Shown here piece by piece: positions 53,557-62,465 of a stretch of 64,000 nt of DNA. Every line of letters begins with the position of its first letter. Position 1 is the stretch's first letter. The notes beneath the pieces are model-generated. The model did not search any database. It saw only the letters and a program-made list of their open reading frames with translations, and was not told the DNA's origin. The position numbers and the translations under genes are program-made. The stretch comes from Aureisphaera galaxeae (GTDB lineage Bacteria > Bacteroidota > Bacteroidia > Flavobacteriales > Flavobacteriaceae): positions 124,001 through 188,000 of the forward strand of contig NZ_JAQQTF010000018.1 in NCBI RefSeq assembly GCF_028561275.1, read 5' to 3'.

Positions 53557-54765
53557 TTACAACTCCAAGGCTTTCTTTATATCATTGTTCATAAGAAGTT
53601 CCACAGGGTTTTCCAGTGCTTCCTTTACCGCTACCAAGAACCCTACAGATTCGCGTCCATCGATAATTCTATGATCATAGCTCAAAGCCACAAACATAAT
53701 TGGTGCAATAACGATTTCCCCATCACGAACAATAGGACGCTCAACAATATTGTGCATTCCCAAGATTCCTGATTGCGGCGGGTTTATGATTGGGGTAGAC
53801 AACATACTACCAAATACCCCACCATTAGAAATGGTAAAAGTACCTCCGGTCATTTCGTCTACAGTGATTTGTCCATCTCGTGCACGCAATGCCAATCGCT
53901 TCACTTCTGCTTCTACTCCTCTAAAAGTTAGATTCTCTGCATTTCTAATTACAGGAACCATTAATCCTTTAGGCCCAGAAACAGCTATGGAGATATCCTT
54001 GAAATCGTAAGTGATCTTATAGTCTCCATCGATCATGGAGTTTACATCTGGATAAAGCTCTAAAGCACGTACTACGGCCAAGGTGAAGAAGGACATGAAG
54101 CCAAGACTTACGCCGTGTTTCTCTTTGAAAGTCTCCTTGTATTCTTTTCGCAATGCGAAAATAGGACTCATATCCACCTCGTTAAAGGTAGTAAGCATGG
54201 CAGTTTCGTTCTTGGCAGAAACCAAACGCTCGGCCACCTTTCTTCGGAGCATGGATAGCTTTTTGCGTTCGCTACCGCGACCTCCATTTCCTGGAGTACC
54301 CATAGAAGGAGTGGCTTGCACTGCGTCTTCCTTTGTAATTCTACCATCACGTCCCGTACCCGTGACCGCGGCAGGGTCGATTCCCTTTTCATCCAATATC
54401 TTTTTGGCCGCTGGAGAAGGTGTTCCTGTAGCATAGGATTTCTTCTCAGGAGCTTTTGCAGCCTCCTTTTTAGGAGCCTCTTCCTTTTTGGCTTCGGTAG
54501 GTTTGTCTGCAGCTGCTCCTTCTGGTTTTGGAGCCTCGGTGTCGATTAAACATACCACCTGTCCAACTGCGACAGCATCTCCCTCTTCCGCTTTCAGGGT
54601 AATGATCCCACTGGCCTCAGCGGGCAGTTCCAAAGTAGCCTTATCACTATCCACTTCGGCAATGGCTTGGTCTTTTTCAACATAATCACCATCTTCCACT
54701 AGCCATTGTGCGATCTCTACTTCGGTAATGGATTCTCCCGGTGAGGGAACTTTCATTTCTAACAT
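53557..54765 (-). CDS. sucB: 2-oxoglutarate dehydrogenase E2, dihydrolipoyl succinyltransferase
   Basis: The 402-residue E2 core of the citric-acid-cycle complex. A lipoyl domain carries the modified Lys42 in EVDSDKATLELPAE. An Ala/Lys/Pro-rich linker and a peripheral-subunit-binding domain follow (TPSPAAKKILDEKGIDPAAVTGTGRDGRITKED), then the catalytic domain with SYDHRIIDGRESVGFL. It follows sucA by 26 bases in one operon. The E3 subunit is not in the window. Confidence 0.97.
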   Translation of the reverse strand: MLEMKVPSPGESITEVEIAQWLVEDGDYVEKDQAIAEVDSDKATLELPAEASGIITLKAEEGDAVAVGQVVCLIDTEAPKPEGAAADKPTEAKKEEAPKKEAAKAPEKKSYATGTPSPAAKKILDEKGIDPAAVTGTGRDGRITKEDAVQATPSMGTPGNGGRGSERKKLSMLRRKVAERLVSAKNETAMLTTFNEVDMSPIFALRKEYKETFKEKHGVSLGFMSFFTLAVVRALELYPDVNSMIDGDYKITYDFKDISIAVSGPKGLMVPVIRNAENLTFRGVEAEVKRLALRARDGQITVDEMTGGTFTISNGGVFGSMLSTPIINPPQSGILGMHNIVERPIVRDGEIVIAPIMFVALSYDHRIIDGRESVGFLVAVKEALENPVELLMNNDIKKALEL

Positions 54766-54791
54766 AGTCTTTGTTTTTTCCTAGTTAGGAT

Positions 54792-57536
54792 TTATTTTTT
54801 TGGTGTTTCAAAAACACGATCGATTACTTCTTCATGGCGCGCCTTAGAACGAGTACTACTTCCCGCAGCAGGTGCGCTATATACGTTTCGGGAAGCGATT
54901 CTTAGCTTCACCGTATCAAAATTCATAAGCATGAATCCCCAGGCTCCCATATTCTTGGGTTCTTCCTGTGCCCATACGTAGTCGGTTACATTAGGGTACA
55001 AGGCAATGATTTCTTCCAACTGTTTCTTTGGTAATGGGAATAACTGCTCTATACGCACCAAAGCCACATCGTCACGCTTCGTATCCCTTCTTCTCTTAAG
55101 AAGGTCATAATAGAACTTCCCTGTACAGAATACCAAAGATTTCACCTTCTTCTTATCCACTTCCGCATCATCTATGACCTCTTGGAAACTTCCGTTGGCC
55201 AATTCTTCTCTGGTAGAAATCACCTCAGGATGACGCAATAAACTCTTGGGAGTAAATACGACCAAAGGCTTTCTGAAATCCCACTTCATCTGTCTACGCA
55301 ACAAGTGGAAGAAGTTAGCCGGGGTCGTCACATCGGCCATGATCATATTGTCCCTAGAGCACAACTGAAGGTAACGCTCCATACGTGCACTGGAATGCTC
55401 AGACCCTTGGCCCTCGTATCCATGTGGCAGTAACATAACCAATCCGTTCTGGGTTTTCCATTTGGCTTCGGCCGCAGAAATATATTGGTCTAACATTATT
55501 TGGGCTCCATTGGAGAAGTCACCAAATTGTGCTTCCCAAATTGTGAGGGTTTCGGGCGCTGCCATGGCATATCCATAGTCGAACCCAACCACACCATATT
55601 CGCTCAAAAGGGAATTGTAGATGTGCATTTTGCCATCTACATCCAAATTATTGTGAAGATTTACCTCTTCGGCATTTTCTTCAGTCTTTATAATAGCATG
55701 TCTGTGAGAGAAGGTTCCCCTTTCCACATCCTGTCCTGTCATTCGTACGTTGAACCCTTCTTCCATCAACGAGGCATAGGCCAATAGTTCGCCCATGGCC
55801 CAATCCAATTCGTTGGTCTCATGGTACCGCTTGTGGCGATCGGCTACAATACGCTCTATTTTTCGGATGAATTTCTTATCCGATGGAAGCTGTGTAATCC
55901 CAGCAGCGAGGGTATCTAATTTCTTTAAATCGAAAGTCGTGTCTACGGACGCCAGGATATCTTCGGCATTCCCCAATCTGTAAGCATTCCAATCGTCCGC
56001 CAATATTTCGGTAATGACGGTTTTGTCTTTTTTACGGGAAGCTTCTAAATCTTCTTCTAAGTCAGCCTTATATTCTGCCTCCAATTGCTTTACATAAGCA
56101 TCGTCTATAACCCCTTCGGCTTTCAATCGCTCGGCGTAAATATCACGTGGGTTTTTATGTTTGGCAATGGCCTTGTACAACTTAGGTTGAGTGAAACGAG
56201 GTTCATCCCCTTCGTTATGACCGTATTTTCTATATCCAAGGACATCGATAAATACATCGCGTCCAAATTCCATTCTAAATTCTAAAGCGAAGGTAAATGC
56301 GTGGCAAACAGCCTCGACATCGTCCGCATTTACGTGGAGTACTGGAGAAAGGGTTACTTTTCCTATATCAGTACAGTAGGTAGACGAACGAGCATCTAGA
56401 TAATTGGTGGTAAATCCAACCTGATTGTTGGCCACCACGTGAATGGTACCTCCCGTTCTATATCCATCCAACTGCGCCATTTGCACTACTTCGTATACTA
56501 CTCCTTGACCGGCAATAGCAGCATCCCCGTGAATAAGAATAGGCAATATCTTTTTCTCATCGCCTCCCAGCTTATTGTCAAGCTTGGCTCGTGAAATTCC
56601 TTCAACTACTGCATTCACCGTTTCCAAGTGGGACGGATTGGGTGCCAAATCCATACGAACCTTCTTCCCTTTGTCAGTTTCACGGAAACTGGTCCAACCC
56701 ATGTGGTATTTTACGTCACCATCAAAAAGCTCCGCCTCGTCGTATTCCTTACTATCAAATTCGCTAAAAATCGCTTCGGGTGATTTCCCGAATACGTTGG
56801 CCAGTACATTCAAACGACCACGGTGTGCCATACCCACCACAAATTGTTCGATGCCTTTTTCGCCTCCGGTTTCAATAAGGGTATCCAATCCTGGGATAAT
56901 GGCATCTACTCCTTCCACCGAAAAACGTTTTTGCCCTACATATTTAGAATGTAAGAAAGTTTCGAAGGAAAGGGCTTCGTTTAATTTTTTAAGTATGTGT
57001 TTCTTTTCTTCGGCGGTGTAACTTGGATGATTGTCATTACTGTTCAACCAATTCTGAATCCACTTCCTCTCTTCGGGATTACGAATGTACATGTACTCCA
57101 CACCAATGGCATCGCAGTAAATGGCTTCCACATGGTTTACGATTTCACGCAGACTGGTTTTTCCCAATCCCAACACGGAACCGGCTTCAAATTGAGAGTC
57201 TAAATCACTCTCCGATAGGCCGAAGTTCTCCAATGCCAGAGAGGGTTCGTATTTTCTACGTGCCCGTACGGGATTTGTTTTGGTAAACAAATGGCCACGG
57301 GTACGGTACCCGTCAATCAATTTAATCACCTGAAACTCCTTCAGCACATTCTCGGGAACTACTGCTCCACCTTCTATACCAAGGGCTTCCAACGATCCAT
57401 TTTCAATACCAAAATCGAATCCCTGAAAGAAAGAACGCCAACTGGGCTCAATACTATCGGGAAATTGAAGGTACTTATCGTAGAGATCGGCTAAATATTC
57501 TGGGTGAACTGCATTTAGAAAAGAAAATCTATCCAT
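54792..57536 (-). CDS. sucA: 2-oxoglutarate dehydrogenase E1
   Basis: The thiamine-diphosphate-dependent E1 decarboxylates 2-oxoglutarate. The frame starts at ATG 57536 (MDRFSFLNAVHPEYLADLY) and is 914 residues long, normal for the family; the longer frame runs into the promoter. Key blocks are RFSVEGVDAIIPGLD, MAHRGRLNVLANVFGKSP, GDAAIAGQGVVYEVVQ and WEAQFGDFSNGAQI. It is the first gene of the sucA-sucB operon. Confidence 0.98.
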   Translation of the reverse strand: MDRFSFLNAVHPEYLADLYDKYLQFPDSIEPSWRSFFQGFDFGIENGSLEALGIEGGAVVPENVLKEFQVIKLIDGYRTRGHLFTKTNPVRARRKYEPSLALENFGLSESDLDSQFEAGSVLGLGKTSLREIVNHVEAIYCDAIGVEYMYIRNPEERKWIQNWLNSNDNHPSYTAEEKKHILKKLNEALSFETFLHSKYVGQKRFSVEGVDAIIPGLDTLIETGGEKGIEQFVVGMAHRGRLNVLANVFGKSPEAIFSEFDSKEYDEAELFDGDVKYHMGWTSFRETDKGKKVRMDLAPNPSHLETVNAVVEGISRAKLDNKLGGDEKKILPILIHGDAAIAGQGVVYEVVQMAQLDGYRTGGTIHVVANNQVGFTTNYLDARSSTYCTDIGKVTLSPVLHVNADDVEAVCHAFTFALEFRMEFGRDVFIDVLGYRKYGHNEGDEPRFTQPKLYKAIAKHKNPRDIYAERLKAEGVIDDAYVKQLEAEYKADLEEDLEASRKKDKTVITEILADDWNAYRLGNAEDILASVDTTFDLKKLDTLAAGITQLPSDKKFIRKIERIVADRHKRYHETNELDWAMGELLAYASLMEEGFNVRMTGQDVERGTFSHRHAIIKTEENAEEVNLHNNLDVDGKMHIYNSLLSEYGVVGFDYGYAMAAPETLTIWEAQFGDFSNGAQIMLDQYISAAEAKWKTQNGLVMLLPHGYEGQGSEHSSARMERYLQLCSRDNMIMADVTTPANFFHLLRRQMKWDFRKPLVVFTPKSLLRHPEVISTREELANGSFQEVIDDAEVDKKKVKSLVFCTGKFYYDLLKRRRDTKRDDVALVRIEQLFPLPKKQLEEIIALYPNVTDYVWAQEEPKNMGAWGFMLMNFDTVKLRIASRNVYSAPAAGSSTRSKARHEEVIDRVFETPKK

Positions 57537-57573
57537 AATAGGAATTAAAAGGGCCGCTTTTAATAAAACGCTA

Positions 57574-57581
57574 CAAAAATA
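57574..57581 (-). promoter_or_regulatory. Promoter -7 box TATTTTTG for sucA-sucB
   Basis: A full TANNTTTG match on the minus strand, 37 bases before the sucA ATG. The divergent barrel gene starts 70 bases on the other side. Confidence 0.6.
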
Positions 57582-57650
57582 CAACAAATCCCCAAACCAA
57601 CTTCCGTTATTTGTATATTTATAAGGTATTCTTTGTTAAGTTTCGGTTCT

Positions 57651-58181
57651 ATGAAAACGTCTACTCTTTTGCGCACCTGTTTTTGTACTATTCTCTGTCT
57701 ATTTTTAAGCATTTCCTTACAAGCACAGGAGGAAGATTACCCTTCTCCTTTTTGGTCTAATGTGCGCTTTGGTGGAGGCATAGGCTTGAGTTTTGCCAAT
57801 GGATTTTTCAGTGCGACCTTAGCCCCTAGCGCCATTTACGAAGTAAACGAACAATTTGCATTAGGTGTAGGCCTCAATGGAACGTATAACAGTGAAAAGG
57901 ATTTTTACAGATCCACTATTTTGGGCGGGAGCATTCTTACCTTATATAATGTCATCCCAGAGCTGCAACTTTCTGCAGAATTCGAAGAGTTGAATGTAAA
58001 TCGCAACTATGAAGATGATTTAGGTTTGCAAGATGAAAACTATTGGTATCCCGCCTTGTTCGTCGGTGCAGGTTTTAGAAGCAACAACTTCACCTTTGGC
58101 ATAAGATACGATGTGCTTTACGATGAGGAACGTAGCATCTATGCCGACCCATGGGCTCCTTTTGTACGTGTATTTTTTTAA
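57651..58181 (+). CDS. Small outer-membrane beta-barrel protein
   Basis: The 176-residue protein has a signal peptide (cleavage near LQAQ) and about eight amphipathic strands such as VRFGGGIGLSF, FALGVGLNGTY, NFTFGIRYDVLY and a terminal FVRVFF, ending in Phe as outer-membrane barrels do. Relatives beside sucA are sometimes named alpha-ketoglutarate decarboxylase, but nothing in the sequence supports an enzyme. Its end overlaps the convergent prenyl-synthase gene by four bases. Confidence 0.7.
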   Translation: MKTSTLLRTCFCTILCLFLSISLQAQEEDYPSPFWSNVRFGGGIGLSFANGFFSATLAPSAIYEVNEQFALGVGLNGTYNSEKDFYRSTILGGSILTLYNVIPELQLSAEFEELNVNRNYEDDLGLQDENYWYPALFVGAGFRSNNFTFGIRYDVLYDEERSIYADPWAPFVRVFF

Positions 58182-59146
58182 ACCGAACGCTTCATAAGCC
58201 AAGCGCCGAACGCCCTTAACTTTTCTTTGTTTTCATTTGAAAGTTCGATTCCCTCCAAAACCGTATTGGCTTTTTTGGTGTAGCGCTCTATTTCTTCTTC
58301 TGTGGCGTGGGCTGCCCCAGAACTTACATAGATCCCCTTCACAGTTTCAATTTTATCGCTGGGATCTTCCGGAGTAATACTGAATAGGTTTCGAAGTGCC
58401 CTACTATCAGAACTACCCTCCAACGCTTTTAAGTATAAAAAGGTCTTTTTATTGGCAATGATATCGCCCCCTACTTGTTTTCCGAAATTTTTGGGATCCC
58501 CAAATGCATCCAAGTAATCATCCTGAAGCTGAAAAGCAATTCCCAGATTTCGACCAAACTCGTAGATTCCTTCTTGACAACTCTCCGAAGCGTCGGCTAC
58601 TATCGCACCCATTTTCATGGCAGCGCCTACCAAAACTGCCGTTTTATAATCGATCATTTTAATGTACTCGGCTATGGTTACATCGTCGCGTTCTTCGAAA
58701 TCCACGTCGTATTGCTGTCCTTCGCATACTTCGATGGCCGTTTTACTAAAAAGCTTGGCCAGTTTCCGAAACATCTCGGGCTCGTAATCTTCGAACAGGC
58801 GGTATGCCAAAATGAGCATGGCATCCCCACTAAGGATTCCTGTGTTTACATCCCACTTTTCATGAACGGTTTCCTTACCTCTTCTCAAGGGAGCATTGTC
58901 CATGATATCGTCATGAATGAGGGAAAAGTTGTGAAAAAGCTCTACCGCTAAAGCTGCATTCATGGCCCGATCCCCATTTCCACCAAAAAAATCGGCCGTC
59001 ATAAGTGTTAAAGTGGGTCGAAGGCGCTTTCCTCCTAATTGTAAAATATACTTAATGGGTTCGTATAATTGAGCGGGTTCCTCCTGACTCACAACCGTTT
59101 GAAGCCGATCGGATAGGGATTTTTGGTAGACTTTAAGTAATTCCAT
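58178..59146 (-). CDS. Polyprenyl diphosphate synthase (IspA/IdsA family)
   Basis: The 322-residue enzyme joins isopentenyl units into a prenyl diphosphate. The first Asp-rich motif is LIHDDIMDNAPLRRG and the second FQLQDDYLDAFGD, both complete. LGGKRLRPTLTL carries the conserved Lys-Arg-Leu-Arg-Pro. The two residues before the first motif (Phe-Ser) control chain length and suggest a product of medium length, but this is not certain. It stands alone, divergent from the efflux operon. Confidence 0.92.
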   Translation of the reverse strand: MELLKVYQKSLSDRLQTVVSQEEPAQLYEPIKYILQLGGKRLRPTLTLMTADFFGGNGDRAMNAALAVELFHNFSLIHDDIMDNAPLRRGKETVHEKWDVNTGILSGDAMLILAYRLFEDYEPEMFRKLAKLFSKTAIEVCEGQQYDVDFEERDDVTIAEYIKMIDYKTAVLVGAAMKMGAIVADASESCQEGIYEFGRNLGIAFQLQDDYLDAFGDPKNFGKQVGGDIIANKKTFLYLKALEGSSDSRALRNLFSITPEDPSDKIETVKGIYVSSGAAHATEEEIERYTKKANTVLEGIELSNENKEKLRAFGAWLMKRSV

Positions 59147-59260
59147 TCACAAAATTTGCCGCTAAAATACGGCATGAAAAAGAAACGGTCGTCAAAGAAA
59201 TGATAAAATGGACAAACGGTAATGCTTTGAAAACTAATTGTTAAATAATTGTAAAAACCT

Positions 59261-59301
59261 TGGAAACTTTTTTTGTTTCTAAAGTTTCCACTTTATTTTT
59301 G
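59261..59301 (+). promoter_or_regulatory. Promoter and operator of the TetR-efflux operon
   Basis: TTTG (59272-59275), 18 bases, then TATTTTTG (59294-59301) match the consensus. A perfect inverted repeat, TGGAAACTTT (59261-59270) and AAAGTTTCCA (59281-59290), brackets the upstream box with a 10-base spacer. This is the expected place for TetR self-repression. Confidence 0.75.
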
Positions 59302-59311
59302 CTCTGTTTTT

Positions 59312-59917
59312 ATGAAGAATCAAATCGTACAAACTGCTACCGATCTATTTTTAAATCAGGGATTTAAAAGTATCACCATGGACGACATCGCTCAGACCAT
59401 GTCCATTTCCAAAAAGACCATTTACAGTCATTTTGCAAATAAAGAGGCCATAGTTGCTGTTGTCGTGGACAATATTTTTGAGGAAGTTTCCCATGGGATC
59501 GACTGTATTAGTGACTTGAAGATGAATCCCATCGAAGAGATTTATGAAATCAAGAAGTTGGTCATGCATCATATGCGGAATGAAAAGACCTCTCCTTGGT
59601 ATCAATTGCGAAAGTACTACCCAAAAATTCACGATTCCATTAAAAAACGACAGTTCAATTATATGCAGGAATGTGTTGTAGATAATTTGAACCGTGGTTT
59701 GGAACAGGAACTTTTCCGTGAAAATATAGATGTACAATTCGTATCGCGTATTTATTATATAGGTGTCTCGGGAATCAAGGATAACGATTTGTTTTCTAGC
59801 ACCATGTTCGATCCTTCCGAATTGTACGGAATGTTTTTGGAATATCACTTACGGGGGATCGTAACGCCCAAAGGACGAAAAATCTTAAATAAAATCATAC
59901 ACTCAAACCAACAATAA
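59312..59917 (+). CDS. TetR/AcrR-family transcriptional regulator
   Basis: The 201-residue protein has an N-terminal TetR helix-turn-helix: QIVQTATDLFLNQGFKSITMDDIAQTMSISKKTIYSHFANKEAI. The rest is a helical ligand-binding part. I start at ATG 59312, 10 bases after the promoter box. It is the first gene of an efflux operon and its stop overlaps the ATG of the tolC-like gene (TAATG). It should repress the operon through the inverted repeat at 59261; the inducer is unknown. Confidence 0.93.
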   Translation: MKNQIVQTATDLFLNQGFKSITMDDIAQTMSISKKTIYSHFANKEAIVAVVVDNIFEEVSHGIDCISDLKMNPIEEIYEIKKLVMHHMRNEKTSPWYQLRKYYPKIHDSIKKRQFNYMQECVVDNLNRGLEQELFRENIDVQFVSRIYYIGVSGIKDNDLFSSTMFDPSELYGMFLEYHLRGIVTPKGRKILNKIIHSNQQ

Positions 59918-61263
59918 TGATCAAGAAGTTCTGCCTAATTCTCGTGGTCCTAACAGGATTTCAATTACAAGCGCAAAGCGACTACCGCTTTACCTTGGAA
60001 GAAGCCATCTCATTTGCCTTGGATAGTAACTACACCGCCATCAACGCCCGTAGGGACATTGCCAAAGCAATTAAGCAAAAGTGGGAAACCACTGCAACAG
60101 GTCTCCCTCAAATAGACGCAGAGGTAGGCTATCAGAATCAGCTAAAGCAACCTGTCACCCTTATCCCTTCGGAGTTTTCTGGAGGTGAGCCGGGTACCTT
60201 TACCCCTGTTGTCTTCGGCACTCAGCAACAAGCGAATGCAACGGCTACGCTAACGCAGTTGATTTTTGATGGAAGTTACCTTGTCGGCCTTCAAGCCGCT
60301 CGTGCTTTTCTGGATTTTTCAGAAAATGCCAACGAAAAAACAAGGTTGGAAGTTCGCAAAGGGGTGATCAACGCCTATGGAAGTGTCCTTCTTTCTGAAG
60401 AATTGCTTTCCATCTTTCAAAAAAACAAGGAAACTGTAGAGAAGAACCTTTTCGAAACCCGCAAGATCTATGAAAACGGATTGGCCGAAGAGGAAGATGT
60501 AGAACAGTTGGAAATTACCTTGTTGGATTTGGAAATCAACATTCAGAATACGGAACGCACCTTGGCCATTGCCAAACAGATGTTCAATGTAGCGCTAGGG
60601 ATCGATATAACCATTCCCACGGTGCTTACCCAGAATCTGGATCAGTTGGCGGAGGAGAACATTCAGTTGAGCTTTATGGATCAATCTTTAAGTGTAGAAG
60701 ACAATGTGGATTATAAGATTGCGTACAACCTTACAGAGCAGCGTTCCTTGGAGATGAAGTTGGAAAAGAGCCGTGCCCTACCCAGTTTACGAGCTTTTGT
60801 AAACTACGGAACCCAAGCGAATAGCAATGAGTTCTCCTTCCTAGATAGCGAGCAACTTTGGTTTCAATCTTCGGTTCTCGGAGTGAATATGACTATCCCT
60901 GTTTTTAGTAGTGGAATGCGAAGTGCCAAAACCCAACGAGCAAAAATTGCCTTGGAGCAAGCCGAAACGGAGTTGGAAGAAACTGTTCAAAACATTAAAC
61001 TGGAACATGATACTGCCAAGAACAATTATCAGTTCAGTATTGATAAATACGACAATGCAAAGAAGAACCTCAACTTGGCAGAGCGTATTGAAAACAAGAA
61101 CCAGATAAAATTCTCGGAAGGTATTGCTACCAGTTTCGAGTTACGACAAGCACAGCTTCAGCTATATACTGCCCAACAGCAGTACTTTCAATCCATGTTG
61201 GACCTCATTAACAGCAAGGCCAACTTGGAAACCGTATTAAACACACCTCAATTAAGAAACTAA
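59917..61263 (+). CDS. TolC-family outer-membrane efflux protein
   Basis: The 448-residue protein has a signal peptide ending at LQAQ and the duplicated helical layout of TolC proteins: FTLEEAISFALDSNYTAINARRDI near the start, and long coiled-coil helices around residues 130-210 and 340-430. It forms the exit duct through the outer membrane. It overlaps the tetR stop by one base and precedes the adaptor gene by 23 bases. Confidence 0.93.
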   Translation: MIKKFCLILVVLTGFQLQAQSDYRFTLEEAISFALDSNYTAINARRDIAKAIKQKWETTATGLPQIDAEVGYQNQLKQPVTLIPSEFSGGEPGTFTPVVFGTQQQANATATLTQLIFDGSYLVGLQAARAFLDFSENANEKTRLEVRKGVINAYGSVLLSEELLSIFQKNKETVEKNLFETRKIYENGLAEEEDVEQLEITLLDLEINIQNTERTLAIAKQMFNVALGIDITIPTVLTQNLDQLAEENIQLSFMDQSLSVEDNVDYKIAYNLTEQRSLEMKLEKSRALPSLRAFVNYGTQANSNEFSFLDSEQLWFQSSVLGVNMTIPVFSSGMRSAKTQRAKIALEQAETELEETVQNIKLEHDTAKNNYQFSIDKYDNAKKNLNLAERIENKNQIKFSEGIATSFELRQAQLQLYTAQQQYFQSMLDLINSKANLETVLNTPQLRN

Positions 61264-61286
61264 TCCGAATGATAAAAGTCACTAAC

Positions 61287-62462
61287 ATGAAAAAACTCGT
61301 CCTATTATTAATCGCAGCCATCACCTTGGCCTCATGTGGAGGGAACAAGGGTGAACAATCTATAGACGACCTTATTGCAGAAGGCAATCTGGAAGCCATC
61401 CAGACCCGTCGTGATGCAGTGAAAGCAAAGCAAACCGAAATCCAGGCGGAACTGGACCTTTTGGATGCAAAAATCAGGGAATTGGATAAAAGTGATAATT
61501 CCGCTTTGGTGACCACGCATGTCATTTCGGATACCTTGTTTAAGCACTATATTGAAATTCAAGGGAATGTAGAGACCAAGCAAAATGTAATCGTGTATCC
61601 GGAATACCAAGGAACCCTTACCCGTGTATTTGTAAAAGAAGGTGATCGAGTAAGCAAGGGACAGACTTTGGCGCGTATCGATGACGGAGGTTTGGGCAGT
61701 CAGGTGAGTCAATTGGAAGTACAAGCACAATTGGCAAAGACCACCTATGATCGCCAGAAACGTCTGTGGGAGCAAAAAATTGGAAGTGAGATTCAATACC
61801 TACAAGCCAAAACCAATTACGAGTCGGCTCAAAATGCAGTGGACCAATTGAAAAGTCAGTTGGCCAAAACAGCTGTAAGAGCACCTTTTTCTGGAGTGAT
61901 CGATGATGTGATTACCGATCAAGGGACTGTAGTGGCTCCCGGACAAGGGATTTTTAGGATTGTGAATCTAAAGGACATGTATGTGAAGGCGAGTGTTCCG
62001 GAAAGATACCTTTCTACAGTTTCTAAAGGAAAGGATGTTGAAGTGGAGATTCCTATGATTGGAGAGACTATCGACTCTAAAGTACGTCAGACAGGAAACT
62101 ACATCAACCCCAATAACCGTTCCTTCACGATCGAAGTGGATGTGCCAAATCAAGGCGGTGTCGTGAAACCCAATCTTACAGCAAGGGTTCGCATAAACGA
62201 TTACACCAACGAAAAGGCATTATTGGTTCCATTAAATGTAATCTCCGAAAATGCGGAAGGAAATCAGTATGTATATACTGCTGCTAAGGACACTACAAAC
62301 ACATCGGAGAATGCAATCGCTACGCGACAGTTCATTACTACTGGGAAAACCCAAGGGGATAAAATTGAAGTGCTCACTGGCTTGAAGGCTGGAGATGCAA
62401 TTATCGTAGAGGGAGCCCGAAGTGTAAGAGACGGCCAGGAAGTGAAAATTTTAAAGCTATAA
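61287..62462 (+). CDS. RND efflux periplasmic adaptor (HlyD/AcrA-like lipoprotein)
   Basis: The 391-residue protein begins with a lipoprotein signal (MKKLVLLLIAAITLASC, Cys17), so the start is ATG 61287 rather than 61269. A coiled coil lies at about residues 30-62. The lipoyl-like halves read LTRVFVKEGDRVSKGQTLARID and VRAPFSGVIDDVITDQGTVVAPG, around a second helical hairpin. The C-terminal part (GLKAGDAIIVEGARSVRDGQEVKIL) is typical. It bridges the TolC-like duct and the RND pump. Confidence 0.93.
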   Translation: MKKLVLLLIAAITLASCGGNKGEQSIDDLIAEGNLEAIQTRRDAVKAKQTEIQAELDLLDAKIRELDKSDNSALVTTHVISDTLFKHYIEIQGNVETKQNVIVYPEYQGTLTRVFVKEGDRVSKGQTLARIDDGGLGSQVSQLEVQAQLAKTTYDRQKRLWEQKIGSEIQYLQAKTNYESAQNAVDQLKSQLAKTAVRAPFSGVIDDVITDQGTVVAPGQGIFRIVNLKDMYVKASVPERYLSTVSKGKDVEVEIPMIGETIDSKVRQTGNYINPNNRSFTIEVDVPNQGGVVKPNLTARVRINDYTNEKALLVPLNVISENAEGNQYVYTAAKDTTNTSENAIATRQFITTGKTQGDKIEVLTGLKAGDAIIVEGARSVRDGQEVKILKL

Positions 62463-62465
62463 CCC

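Noticed and set aside
57651-58181. Naming the small barrel alpha-ketoglutarate decarboxylase
   Set aside because: The sequence is a signal peptide plus beta strands; the name probably spread from its position next to sucA.
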